DNA of 64,000 nucleotides from Phellopilus nigrolimitatus (lineage: Eukaryota > Basidiomycota > Agaricomycetes > Hymenochaetales > Hymenochaetaceae), in contig JAJOHG010000001.1 of NCBI GenBank assembly GCA_021029095.1, positions 1,488,001 to 1,552,000 of the forward strand, written 5' to 3'. The notes beneath the pieces are model-generated. The model saw only the letters and a program-made list of their open reading frames with translations, did no database searches and was not told where the DNA came from. This document shows positions 47,954 to 59,993 of this stretch, in pieces. How positions within the stretch are numbered: position 1 is the first letter of the stretch; each line of letters opens with the position of its first letter. The position numbers and the translations under genes are program-made.

Positions 47954-49849
47954 CTACTGGCCAAAACTAAATCCGCCCTGAGGAGCAGACACCTCCGAAT
48001 GGAACTAAGAAAATATATGAGCAAGCGAATCTACATTGTACAACTGAGACCACTCACAGCAAATTGCCCAGACGCATCAACATTCGGAGCAGCAATGTTC
48101 GCTTCCTCCTCTTCGTCCGCGAAGTATTTGTCCATGATGTTGAACGCCTTCTTGTATATCTCCAAATTATCGTGCTGCTGTAAGTTGTGAATCATGTGCA
48201 TGCCTCCGCACTCCTCCACATAACGCGCATATTGGTTCGTAGAACCAGGTCCAGCTGACTGTTTGTCCATCTCTCCGACCTTTAAAATATTGTCAAGACC
48301 GTCAAGCGCAACTTGGATGATCTTGTTGTCCATTGTCTGGAGCAGGTCGCAAAGGGGTTTGATGCAGCCCTGGCTGACAAGGTAACGAATCTGAGAAGGT
48401 TCCTGGAGGCCACCCGAAGTCGCATTCGAAATCGCCCAGCAAGCCTCTTTCCTCGTTTTGAAGTCTGCGTTCTGGAGAATGTTGATAAGAGGAGGTATGA
48501 TGTTCGCATCGACAACAGCCTGAATCTGGTGCGGGGAGCCAGCTGTAATGTTCGATATAGTCCAGCAAGCCTCTTTCCGGATACCATCCTTCGGGGATGA
48601 GAGAAGGGAAAGAAGTGCCGGGAGTGCCCCGGAGGCGATGACGACCTGCGTCTGCAGATCATCACCGGTCACAATGTTTCCGACCGATCTCAGAGCAGGG
48701 GTCTGTACAGAAGTCGAGCCGTGCATGAGTAAATCGACGAGCCTCCTGCAGACACCAGATTCGATGACAGCCTGTATCTTGTCGTTCGAGCCGTCCGAAA
48801 GGTATGAGATCGCCCAGCACGCGTCAATGAGTACTTCATCATCAAGAGAGTAGATTAATTTCGTCAACACGGTAAGGGCAGGCGAGATCTAAGCAGAATA
48901 ACAGGTCATTAGTTTTTGCACTTGCCTGTTTCATCGATGAGAGAACTTACTAGTTCCCACTCAGGCTGCGGGTTTTTTCCTCTGCAGAAATTGCTGAGCG
49001 TCCACGTCGCATTCCTCAACATACTGATTTTGTGATTTTCGCTCAAAAGCGTGAGGAGGGGCCGGAGAGCACCCTGTTGAAGTACATAGTCCCTGCATTG
49101 CGGACTATCGCCAGCGATGTTTCCCAGAGCCCAAACTGCCTGCTCCCGAACATCCAAGACAGGAGAAGAGAGAAGGTTGATAAATTCTGGAACTGCACCA
49201 GCTTTGATCACAACTTGTGTATGATCTGCTGTGCCCGATGCGATATTTGTTAACGCCCAAGCGGCCTCAAACTGTGGCCATGTGCATTAGTTCGTTTTCA
49301 ACATACGAAATTTTTGTTTCTGACCTGAAGCATCGAATGGTTTCCACGCAGGAACTCAACGAAACGTGGGACAACGCCGCATTCAATGACCTTTTCGATC
49401 GGAGGGTTCTTTTCCTTTGAGAGGAGCTTACGGAACTTCGTGGTAGCATCTAGCTGGCGGTCGGGATCGTCTGAGAATACTCCGCCAACCATCTCCTCTG
49501 CCAGCTAATAGAGGAAACAGAAATGAGACGTCAGAGTGCATATATCGAATGTTGAAGGGCATACAGGAGCTTCCCAGTTACTAGTCCCCGCCTCATCGTC
49601 AGAATCAAAGCCAGTGGAAGGAAGGAAGTTCCTCCTCTTCGTAATATTCTCCTCCCTCTTTTGACGCCTGATTTCGACTTGCTGTTCCTCTCGACGACGA
49701 CGAAGATCATCTTGCTTGAACCCACCCTTGTTCTTGAAGTCTTTGCACGCGCGTCAAAGATGGTGGAAAAAAGCAAATCAGAAATGCTACCGGGGATTTA
49801 AAGTACTATGCATACTAGCTCTGCGATGGTCCATCGTTCGTGACTCCAT
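47954..49849 (-). CDS. SRP1: Importin subunit alpha (karyopherin alpha, Srp1 type)
   Basis: Adaptor that binds classical nuclear localisation signals and importin beta. Start at 49849 ([11 protein letters not shown]); the ATG at 49834 in the same frame is possible too. The N-terminal importin-beta-binding domain is basic ([28 protein letters not shown]). Then come armadillo repeats with the W-N ladder ([71 protein letters not shown]). The C-terminal exon reads [16 protein letters not shown]. All parts join in frame. Divergent from LSM5, 190 bp away. Confidence 0.93.
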
Positions 49850-50039
49850 GACTATCAGACGATATAGGAGTAGAAGTGCAAGTGACAGTGGAAGAAGTGA
49901 AGGAAAACGCGCTTCAGATGATGGCGCGACAAGGCCCAGGGATAAGGGTGTGGGAACAAACAAGCGGCCACAAAAGCTCCTTCCTTTCTGGTACTTGCAC
50001 CTTGCTTGTACGCTTTCAATCGCTGGGCCACCAAGCGCT

Positions 50040-50522
50040 ATGGCCTCGCAGGTGCTGCCACTAGGTGCGGCGTGGTTCCGTTGTTGCGCTGTCCGAATGT
50101 CTAATGCTGTGAATTAGAATTGATTGATACTTGCATTGGATCTCGCATATGGGTCATCATGAAGGGCGACCGCGAGTTTACAGGCACTCTACTTGGCTTC
50201 GACGATTTCGTTAGTGAGTCGCACCTTTGCGCACGTCTGTACACGACTGTACACGTCTAATAAACGTCTCCTAAGACATGGTCCTGGACGACGTGACAGA
50301 ATAGTGAGTAAGACTTTAATTACCGCACTTTCTCTCGTATCTTAATATATCTAGCGAGAATACTTCCCAGGGGAGAAAAGCGACGAAGCTAAGGCAGACC
50401 CTTTTAAATGGGAATAATATCTGTATGGTACGCTTTTTATCTTTTCTGTGAATATATGCGCTTCTTTCTAAGCTCTGTTATAGCTCATTCCCGGGAGCGG
50501 CGGTCCTGAAACTCATGATTAA
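50040..50522 (+). CDS. LSM5: U6 snRNA-associated Sm-like protein LSm5
   Basis: Subunit of the LSm2-8 ring that binds the U6 snRNA 3' end, and of LSm1-7 in mRNA decay. It starts at 50040; five exons, all too short to show as single frames. Joined: [65 protein letters not shown] and LIPGSGGPE. Sm1 motif [16 protein letters not shown] and Sm2 motif [12 protein letters not shown] are both complete. About 90 residues, normal for LSm5. Confidence 0.92.
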
Positions 50523-51122
50523 AGATTTACCACAAGAATAGTATGTGTGTATTGATTGCCCCTGCTGTATCTTCGTACACTCTTAAGAAGGTCCCTTCAG
50601 GAACCGTGTGGCGTAGTGCACCATCCAGCGAGGCTCTTGTACTCTTGTATTGGCCAGCGACTCGTGCGAATGCTCATAGATGTGGAAAGATTACACAGTG
50701 CTGAAATCTATTGTCCAACTTAGCGTCGAGTGAGCGTGCTTTCCTCCGCTAATTCGAGGTGCATTATATCGGGTCACGCGAATATGCTCTGACGGTAGTG
50801 ACTGGTCGCAAATTGATATATTGCTTTTTTGGTCGAGGATCGTAGTGCCCCTTTTGATTAGTGAGTTTGTAATGTGTGGACGATTGAATGTTATCGTATA
50901 AAAAGCCAATGCGTGGAAGGAGAAAATTCACGTGAAACTGAGAGTTGGAAATTCCGAGGATTGAATTATGAGGAGGGGCAGCGTCAAGTCGGATTTGAGT
51001 CGGAGTCGAGATACGCGTCGTCTTTAACGCGTCCGTGGAAAGGACTTGCCAAAAGCACTTCAAGCTTTTCGCCGTCCTAGACTCCTACGTACGGTTTCAA
51101 GTAACGTTTCGCCACTCCCGCC
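50523..51122. other. Intergenic region between LSM5 and MRPS16
   Basis: 600 bp with stop codons in all frames; no further gene or repeat recognised. Confidence 0.4.
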
Positions 51123-51574
51123 ATGGTCGTCCGCATTCGCTTTTCAATGCATGGGAATAGGCATAACAAAATATTTCACATCGTCGCCATTAACTCCAAG
51201 CAGCGGAGAGACGCCAAACCGCTCGAGACGTTGGGTATATACAAACACACCGTCGACCCCGCGCACGACCAAACTTCTAAAACTGTGGACTGGAGTGTAG
51301 CGAGAATAAAATACTGGCTGGGTGTCGGTGCGCAGCCAAGCAAGACGGCGGTACGGCTTTTCACGCAGGTGAGCTATATTCAGCATCGGCATCTGACTTC
51401 AAGATTTGTCTGTTAACCTTTATACCTTGCACATAGGGTGGAATTTTACCCCCTGATTCGAAATTTCACAAGTCAGCGCAAGCACCAGAGGTGCTTTCCA
51501 AGCTGGAGCGTTTGCAACCGAGGACAGAGCGGCGACGAGATGCAGTTTCCCTTGGTGCAAAGCATACTTCGTGA
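51123..51574 (+). CDS. MRPS16: Mitochondrial small-subunit ribosomal protein bS16m
   Basis: Mitochondrial S16. Two exons, 51123-51368 and 51437-51574, give 127 residues. The start MVVRIRFSMHGNRHNKIFHIVA and the blocks AKPLETLGIYKH and WSVARIKYWLGVGAQPSKTAVRL are typical S16. The GGILPP after the intron is also family-typical. No separate targeting peptide is seen, as is usual for S16. The C-terminal extension is basic. Confidence 0.92.
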
Positions 51575-51874
51575 CCCTTCGTGACCCGTGAAACCAACGA
51601 ATAGGCCGCGTCTTTACGCATTGCCGATCGTCTTAGAGTAGAGGGCTCTCCGACCACATCCATTATGATGTTGTGTCCGTCTCAGGCGTAAATAAGGACG
51701 GGAGGCGCAGTATGCGATTTCTTTTATTGTATGTTACATGGCACGATGGACGCATTGGGCGCATGCGACACGGCAACCACGCATCTCATTCATATCTTTA
51801 ACGTACAACATTGAAAGTTCCTCGTAATGGTGAATGTAATAGGAAAGTTCGGTTGATTGCAGCCCTTGCATAGT
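51575..51874. other. Intergenic region, convergent gene ends
   Basis: 3' flanks of MRPS16 and the acyl-CoA-binding gene. Has a short direct repeat CTTCGTGACC at its start (51567-51586). Nothing else recognised. Confidence 0.35.
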
Positions 51875-52786
51875 TCACCCCTCTTGTTTTGCTTTCAGGT
51901 GACTTTCGAGTAGCAGAATAATATCTTCATGGTTTGCTTCTCGAGCAAGGTCGAGCGCTGAAAACCCGTCTTCATCCTAGGTGAAATTAGATCAGCTTAG
52001 CACCGCACAATTATGAAGACGCACCTTGATGCCGACATCCGCCCCCTTCCGAATAAGCAACTCGACAATACGTACACTTCCTCGGTCGCAGGCAAGGTGG
52101 AGAGCCGTGAACCCCTGGGTCATAAACAAATGAGGGTACCTCCCACATAGAAAAGCACACGCTACTCACAAATTCATCTAGCCCGTTTATATCAACGTCA
52201 GGATTTGCATCGAGAAAGACTTGCAGTTTGTACAAATCACCACTGATCGTCAGACCATGTAAGCTTTGGTCATCTGTCTGTTCTGAGGTGGGAGCCAGCA
52301 TGGTGCTGACACCAAAACCCATGCCACTGCCGCCGCCGCTCATGAATGATCCATCCTCCGAATCTTCCGCCAGGAGCTCCTCCGCCGTTGGACTCGCTTT
52401 CCGTATTATCTCAGAGGGTGCAGGTTCTATGGGACTACTGGCAGGACTCCAACCCAAACTCTGCGCGATGTTTATATAGCGTGCTTCAGCGTCCGCTTCT
52501 TTCCCGTGCCAGACAAGGCCAGCAGACTTCCAAGCGTCCCATTTTGCTCTGTCAGTGAAGGAGAATATTGAAGGCCTGGATCTCTGAGGTTCCGAGGAGA
52601 ACATCAAAAGCTTGTATATACCATAGAGCTACGAAGACGGGTGTGGATCAGGACCGACGGACAAAAAGTGCCAGCGGAGATAGCAACCTCGAGCTTCGTC
52701 GCATCTGGGGTGTTGGCCACGCTCGAAGCATTGGATAAAAATGCTGCCGCGTCCTCAAATGCAGGCGACGGTATGAACGAAGACAT
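51875..52786 (-). CDS. Acyl-CoA-binding protein with ankyrin repeats (ACBD6-like)
   Basis: N-terminal acyl-CoA-binding domain joined to ankyrin repeats, the layout of animal ACBD6. Start chosen at 52786 (MSSFIPSPAFEDAAAFL). The ACB domain includes KLELYGIYKLLMFSSEP and FTDRAKWDAWKSAGLV, with the Lys and Tyr residues that contact acyl-CoA. After an acidic linker (AEDSEDGSF) come ankyrin repeats: SLHGLTISGDLYKLQVFLDANPD (as a start), GFTALHLACDRGSVRIVELL and GFSALDLAREANHEDIILLL. It would carry or buffer acyl-CoA esters and bind a partner. Intact over four exons. Confidence 0.88.
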
Positions 52787-52880
52787 CGAACAGCTTAGCA
52801 TTTGATAGCAGGTATACAGGAAGAGGATTCTATAGCTCCGAACGAACACGTAAATATTATGTAAGCAAAGCTAAGATATC

Positions 52881-54336
52881 TCATGCCAGCCCGGCCTCCC
52901 GCATTGTCTGTAAAGAAGCAAACAAAACTCAGAAATCATATTCAACCAAGCGAAGATAAAAACACTCGCCTTCAGCATAGTAGATCCGATTTTAGCCGGG
53001 CTATCGGTGACAATTGCTCCAGCCTTCTCCAAGGCGGCGACTTTATCCGATGCCTTGCCTAGCGTCGAAGTCAGCAACGCTCGAACATTTCCGCAGACTA
53101 ATCACTTGCCTTTGCCTCCGGAAATGATGGCACCAGCATGACCCATACGCCTTCCAGGCGGCGCCGTTCGTCCAGCGATGAACGCCACAACAGGTTTGGG
53201 ATTCTTCAAGGTCTTGTTGTACTTCTCCAAGTACTCAGCCGCTTCTTCCTCCATGGTGCCGCCAATCTCGCCAATAAGAACGATACCTATGATAGCGTCA
53301 GACATGTTAGTTGCAGAGCGATACTTTGTTCTTGCCTTTCGTCTCAGGCTGTTCGAGGAAGATTTTCACGACATCAATATGCTGAGTGCCCGGGAACGGG
53401 TCTCCACCAATGCCGACACACAGTGTTTGACCAAGGCCTACATCAGTAGTCTGTGCAACAGCCTCGTAAGTGAGAGTGCCAGACCGCGAGACAATACCTA
53501 TGACCATCCTGATCAACACAACCAACAATCTCGTATACAAATATAGAGGCCCACCAATTGTGCCAGGCATGTGAATGTGGCCAGGCTGAATTCCCATCTT
53601 GCATCCCAACGGGTTGATGATCCCAGGGCAGTTGGGCCCAACAAGACGTGATTTTGACTGGCTTTTCAGCGCTGACATGACCTACATGCGCGATAACTCC
53701 TTTAGAAAAGATGTTTGCCAATAAAATAGAGTATTTGAGAGCATTACGCGAATCTCGTCAGCTTGGGGGATACCCTCGGTGATGCAGACGATAAGGCCGA
53801 TCTCGTTTTCAATAGCTTCGATAATGGCGTCTGCGGCAGAGGGAGGGGGGACGTAGAGGACAGACGCGTCAGGTTTGGTGTCTCTGACCGCCTGATCGCC
53901 GCAAGTCAGCAACGGCACACACACGCTGCTCAAACACGCTCACCTCTCTTACGGAGCCAAAGACAGGCAGGCCGAGATGTGTTTGTCCAGCCTTCTTGGG
54001 CGACACACCGCCGACCATGTTAGTACCATAGGACAGAGCCTCTCTGATGTGAAACGTGCCCTTGAGCAGTAGTGAGATTGGAACAGACGCAGGAAGTAAG
54101 TGGGCGCCGAATTACAGTCTTGCCAGTGAAGCCTTGACATAAAACTTTCGTGTCCTTGTTAATAAGGAGGTTGCGCGCGGAGTCTGCATACGAGAGTCGC
54201 GCCGCAGACGAGGAGAAGGAGCGAGTCGAGGCTGGAAAGAAAACAGATCAGAATAAAGCAAATCGCGAAACATGACCTGTCGAGCGAAACCGTTCTCACC
54301 AGACCTCGCAAGGGAGTGTGCTGCACGGCTATACAT
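52881..54336 (-). CDS. LSC1: Succinyl-CoA ligase alpha subunit, mitochondrial
   Basis: TCA-cycle enzyme subunit that makes succinate and ATP/GTP from succinyl-CoA. Start at 54336; [12 protein letters not shown] plus the next exon ([14 protein letters not shown]) form an Arg/Ser-rich mitochondrial presequence. Motifs: [14 protein letters not shown] (CoA site), [59 protein letters not shown] and [15 protein letters not shown] with the phosphorylated His. The last intron starts with GC (complement 52908-52969); the short last exon gives TMREAGLA. Confidence 0.93.
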
Positions 54337-54644
54337 TGGGATTTAGGACGGTGAAAAGGGAGACCGGATGCTAGAGAGCGAAGGATTCGACTTTTGAACT
54401 GTGTTTACCACCGGTTATTACCGATCCATAACCTGTGCTGGCACATCCGAGGCTCAAGCGCGGACGTTGACCGTTGAGCGGAGGTTGCGCGGAGACCAGT
54501 ACAACCCAATCGCATTATTGCAATGCTCGAAATAAACCAGATATAATTCTTTCCAAAATTTTGTAGTGTACATGACTGTCTTTTTTAAACCGCATGTAAA
54601 GTTTCGCTACACTACAACACATTACAGAGCTATAACCTCGTCGC
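54337..54644. other. Intergenic region, LSC1 promoter
   Basis: Promoter of LSC1 and 3' flank of the MTR10-type gene, both on the minus strand. Nothing specific recognised. Confidence 0.35.
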
Positions 54645-57600
54645 CTACTCGATTCGAGCGAAACGACGTCTGTCTTTAGACCTGGCCGAGAAGCGGTGGA
54701 AGTTGCCCACAGCTTTCTTAACTTTGTCAAACTGACTGCTGCTGATAGAACTACAAACAGACCGTTCAATGACGGAGGTTTGCGGAGATGAGGAAGCCTT
54801 ACCTTGTCACATCGTCTAGTAACTGCTGCTTCGCAGGAGTAAATGACGCAGCCATGGGAACTCGATCCAATGCTCCGGGGAGCCACGAGATTAGCTGTTG
54901 CGGCCAAAGAACAGCCAACGAGCGGAAGATAGTGAGGACAATTGAAACAGACTCTTCCGGGAAGTCATTCACAAGACCGTTAAGGAGGTCTGTGGTGAAC
55001 TGAGGCCCTTCTGTATTGACGACCTGTCGAACAACAGCGGCGTAAATAGGGAACTTGGGTGGCGGATTCTTGAAGGAGGGATCCAGTGAGTCATGCGTGA
55101 CGACTCCTCGAAGAACATCCAACGAAGCAAAAATGACTTCAGTATGGATAAGAGAAAGCGACGCAATCGCAATACGAATTGCCATCGGGAACACAGGCGA
55201 CTCGAAGAAAATATCAGGTCGTTTCTCGAATAACTGAAGAACCATATGTAAATAATCCTCCAGAACTTTGTGAGACTGTCAGCCACTAGTTTTAGTATCA
55301 ATAGAATGAACTCACCGTCAGGAACATCACGCAACTCCTTCTGCTGTAGCAAAGAAACCACCTTTGAGGTCGATCGTTCATAAGCGTCTTTGATAGCTGA
55401 TTGCATTACTGGACTGTCTTCCTCTCCGAAGAGCAGGATGGTCCTGCCGGCAATCCACGCATAGCTCGCAAAGCCTGTTGCCTCGAACGCGAAAGACATC
55501 CTGGTCAAGAGTGACGGAACAACAGGAAGTGCTGCCGACCCAAACAACTTCAAGCCGCCGCGGAGAACACGCGTTGTTCTCTCTGCAATATCGTATTGAG
55601 TCCCGTATTTGGAAAGGAGCGGATCAAAGATAGACCACGCCTCCTGACAGCTACCAGCACACGCTGTTGGAAGAACTTCTCCAAAAGTCTCGACAATAGC
55701 GAACATAGACTCCAGATTCTCGAGACCGTCTTTTTAATTTGAGTCCGTTAATAACCGCAAGAAATACCAACAATCTTCAGGATGCTCACCCGCAACGTCC
55801 TGCATTTCTTGCTTGGTTGGTCCAATATTTTTCATCGCGACAGCATGTATCTTGCCCAAGATATCAACTGAGAAGGTTTTAAGGGATTGCGCAGCCTGCT
55901 CCATCGGCATGGCTGAGATGACATGCGCGACTGCCTCGTATAGACGTCGACGATCGTCCTGTATTAATCTGCTACCTACTGAAGTCAAAAACGAATGGAG
56001 CTGAGGGAGAAAGGGGATCATATCCTATTCGAAAAAGAAATCGTTTCATAAGCGACCAATGCTTGAGAAAGGCCCAAAACTCACATGTTTGCAGTCGATA
56101 CAAAGGTAAACCATGGCGTGGCTCGCCGCAGCAGGTACTTCACTATCAGAGCTCTCAAAACCCGTCGAGATGAACTGGAGTTGGAAAGGAATGTAATTCG
56201 GATGGCGGCTTGTCCATTCGGAGTATCTTGACAGCACCAAAATGGCGGAATAGCGCACTCGAGGGTGATCAGGCAGAAGAGGCATAAGATCCATAATCTT
56301 CGGAATGACATGGTCATCCGAGGGATCAATCTCCGCTCCCATCGAACGTAATGAAAAGAGAGGTGCTTCGATGTCTTGCCATGATACGGCGTCACCTGCA
56401 TTCCCCTTCGCCAATGCATCCGTCAACATTTCCAAGACCTTCGTGAGGCAGCTCTCCGTCCCGAGAACAAAGCAACAATCCTTGATAGTATCACCCATGA
56501 CGTGCCTAAAAGACCGGAAGTCGTCGGCTTCTTGAGGAGACATTTTGCTGGGGTCGTCGGGGAAGTGAATATGATTTATCATGACACCCATAAGGGTTCT
56601 ATATGCATCGAGGAGCATTGGCGATACAGATGGCTTCTTCCCTATGCTCCCCGCGAGGCGCATCCAGAACTGGAATGTTATGGGGACGATGTCAAGATCA
56701 GGGGACGCAGAGCACTCTCCGATGGCTTCGACAATAGGGAAGAATGTCTCTGGATGCTGCAAGATTAACAGCCGATATACCTCACCGGCCTCGCTGAAAA
56801 TCTTCGCCAAGCCCTTCACTTTGTCCGGATCGTCTTCCGCTAGTGCAATTTTGGGCTTCAGTTGCACAAGCCTTGGAACGATGATCTGAATTACAGACAT
56901 ATTCTCATCGAGCTCCTGCGTTTCGTGGATAACGTCGCAGATTATATCGACTGCGGCGTCGAAGAGAGCGTCAGATTCCAAAGCCTCAAATGCGAAACCC
57001 AAAAGCGGGGTCTCGGCAATTGCTGCGGCAGTTATTTCGCCGGCGATAACCCAGCTACGGAGACAGTAGAAAACTTGAGACTGTACTGCGGTTGTTACCC
57101 CTGAAATACGTTTTCGTCAATGAACCGATTGAGCATCTGAGTAACACTTGAGCACATACCTGCAGCAGTCATATACATAGTCAGAAGACTTGTGATTTGG
57201 CATGCATTAGCGGAAAGCAGTTTTGCTGAGCCCATTTTGTATTCTTCACCCTAGTCAATGCGAATGAGCGGTTACGATGAACAACAGGTGGACAGGGGTA
57301 CTTACCGTTACAGGGATTTTCGTATTACTGCAGACCTCCTCTGGCAGTACCGTTAAGAGCTCCAACAGAGTTGGCACAGTTTCCGGGTTCTGTCCGAATT
57401 TATCTATGACATTCTGAACGGCGACATCCTGCCACGCAGGGAACTGTAGCGCAAGTCCCGAAAGCGCAAGACTCAGCTGTACGACGATGTTCTTCGGACC
57501 ACTCGAAAACGACTCCAGAGCAGTGAGAAGAGTATCACGAAGTGGAGGTATGAAAGCAGGATCGAGTTGGTTGAGATCATAAGTAACCTGAGGAAGGAAC

Positions 57601-57912
57601 GCGTGCTGTCAGCTATCTGTATGCCGCGATGTGAAGATTTTGACGCACCTTCGTACGGAAAGTCTGAGCAGCAAATAATTTGGCCAACAAAGGCGAGTCC
57701 GTGCTGAGAAGAAGCACGTTGCACGTCGCCCAAGCCTCGTTCTGAGGGGCCGGAGTGTATCAGCCGTTGTTCGAGGACGCGACCAAGGGCGAAAGAGTAT
57801 TTACGGAATGCTGGAAGTCTTGAAGCCAAGCGTTTGCTGTGTTAAACGAGGTCCTGTCTGCAGGCTGGTTGAGAGCCTCGAGTGCCGATAGTACTGCCTG
57901 AACGTCTGTCAT
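54645..57912 (-). CDS. MTR10: Karyopherin Mtr10 / transportin-SR type importin beta
   Basis: Importin-beta family receptor that carries SR-like and hnRNP-type proteins (Npl3 in yeast, SR proteins through TNPO3 in animals) into the nucleus. Start at 57912 (MTDVQAVLSALEAL). The N-terminal importin-N part includes NAWLQDFQHS and NEAWATCNVLLLS...LLAKLFAAQTFRTKV, matching Mtr10/TNPO3. HEAT-type helices run through the whole protein (for example TPLLGFAFEALES, LLPDHPRVRYSAILVLSRYSEW, VLEDYLHMVLQLFEKRPD). The end is FHRFSARSKDRRRFARIE. The exon join at 55255-55310 uses an acceptor giving VLEDYLHM. Confidence in the family is high; Mtr10 versus another transportin is slightly less sure. Confidence 0.88.
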
Positions 57913-58081
57913 CTCACTGTGTGAAGAATGGGGCAAACCGACGAGTAGAGGGAGGAGGATACAAGGGCCAGTCAGTGCCACAGAAGTAAATACTTGTCAC
58001 GTCGCCGCTGAATCTAAATGCGGTTTCGTCCCGTCCACGAACGACCAAGTTCGCTTTAAAGGCTTTCAAACTCCTCCCACC

Positions 58082-59864
58082 ATGTCTATTAGCATCGAAG
58101 AAAGGCTTGCAGAACCTTTTGGACCGTATCGTATTTCGGCTTTGCTACGAGACCGTAAGGCGTTGGGTAGATATCGGCTCGCGCTCGACTCTGTCCAATT
58201 CATGCATGCTGGACAGCTTGTTGGGTATGTCTCGAAGATCTATATTTTTTTCTCCCTGCGTGCTTAGCTCACAGTCAAACAGGCTAGACATGATAGAGAA
58301 TTTAGAGCTTCGCGAGCAAGCTCCTGTCTATTTCAAGGGAATTCTCAACGTAACAGAAATAAAATGGTTAACAGAACGCGGAGAAGACTGGTTGCGCCAT
58401 GACGTGCTCAATCGGTCGGGCTTGGCAGACGATCTCAAGTACTGGATTAACCATAAGCATATCAAAGTTAGAGTCTTTGTCGTAGGGGAACTGCTCGCGC
58501 ATCCTGGAGATCTCGAAAGTGAGTTCTCTCTTACCTCTATGTAATTTGTGCTACGACTCATAGAAAAATAGAAACCGGCATACCTAGACTCGTGTCCCAT
58601 GATGAGTTGAGCCCTTTGTGCTTCGGGCTTTTCATTACTCTGACGCTTGTCATAGGGATTTGAAGAAGGACTATGAGTTCTTTGCAGAATCAATGCATTC
58701 GTATTGTTACTCGCTCTCAAGAGTGCATCTCTCAAGATATCGTGCTCTGCGGATGATACATGACATCATCAGTGCTCCAGGAAATCGCATTTTTCCCATT
58801 CAAAGCAGGACACCGAAATGGCTTGTCGATAAGTACTTGGAGCAGAATAAACGGCATTTCGATGCGAACAAGGAGAAACAAAATTTTCACTCCCCGACAC
58901 GTTCATCGTGCTGAAATATACGCGTTGTTCGGGAGGCATTCACAGTGGCTTCTGGAAAAATCATCGAAAAAGAATCTTCTGAACAAGGGTGCATGGCAGC
59001 GCTTTTGCCTGGAGGTTGAAGCTCGTTTGCATAGGACAATGCCGCCTGGGCAGAAGGAAGAGCTTGACAACTGGGACGAGCTAGAGAAGCTCTGGGCTAT
59101 AGATGAAGATAACACGGCAATCGACAACGAGCCTCGCTTTCTCCCGCTTAAGGCAGAGGCCGATGAGTCTGAGCTTGAGTACTTCTCTGATCATGGAAAT
59201 AGGGAGACAGTGAGCTTTGTCTGCTCAACCTTTAGTACGATCACATTCACGCTCATGATCCTTCTGAATTATAGTATACTTGCGTCAAAGATGGACAAAC
59301 AAGCCGCTCAATCACACCTGACGAAAAGCCGCCTTCATCTCGAGTTTCTAGGAAATACACCGATCCGGCAGTGCTTGACGAGGTACCTAAAGCCTTCTAC
59401 AAACAAAGACCGATATTTCCTACGAACTTCGAATGGTGTTGTTCAGAAAAGGCATGCCAATACGCGATTCACTTTCATCGGTTGTCCGAGGCAAACCTGG
59501 AGGGTGTGGACCGTGCTGACAGAGAGTACCTGCAGTCAATGTGTTGGAGCCCAACGAACGACAGCAGGATCATCGAGCTTTTCCACGATATGGTGGAAAG
59601 GCATTACTATGAGCATCTTGAAAAAAGTGGGATAAGACACGTTACTAGCCGTTGTGTGGGGGAGGACATTCTCAAACAACCGGTTCTACAAGAAATCGTC
59701 TTGAATGAACCTCGGCGACTTAAGAGTGGCGATACCAATGTAAGGATGTACCCCCTTCCTCCCTCTACATTTTATTTACATCGATTGCTTCTTCTTTCCA
59801 GTTCAGGTTTGAATGGGTGAAACCCAAGAACCACAAACCAGCATTTTTCCATCTTCATGAATAG
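58082..59864 (+). CDS. Hypothetical protein (not recognised), two apparent frameshifts
   Basis: Start at 58082 (MSISIEERLAEPFG). Several exons; about 470 residues once slips are ignored. No known domain was recognised. The sequence is mixed helical and charged: DMIENLELREQAPVYFKGIL, EIKWLTERGEDWLRHDVL, DYEFFAESMHSYCYSLSRV, KGAWQRFCLEVEARLHRTM, and a C-terminal half with several Cys (EWCCSEKACQYAIHF, DREYLQSMCWSP). The end is FRFEWVKPKNHKPAFFHLHE. Frame slips occur near 58618 (one base missing in a T run) and near 58884 (one extra in an A/T run). It may be a protein restricted to basidiomycetes; it lies between MTR10 and HSP104. Confidence 0.6.
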
Positions 59865-59993
59865 AAATAATTTCAACTTCTAGTCAAACGAAATATATTT
59901 CACATGTTCCGTAAGAAGTAAGTCTATAATTACAATGGCCAAGCAAGCCATACTTTTGAAAAGCGCCAGAAAAATACACATGCAAAAAGCTCT

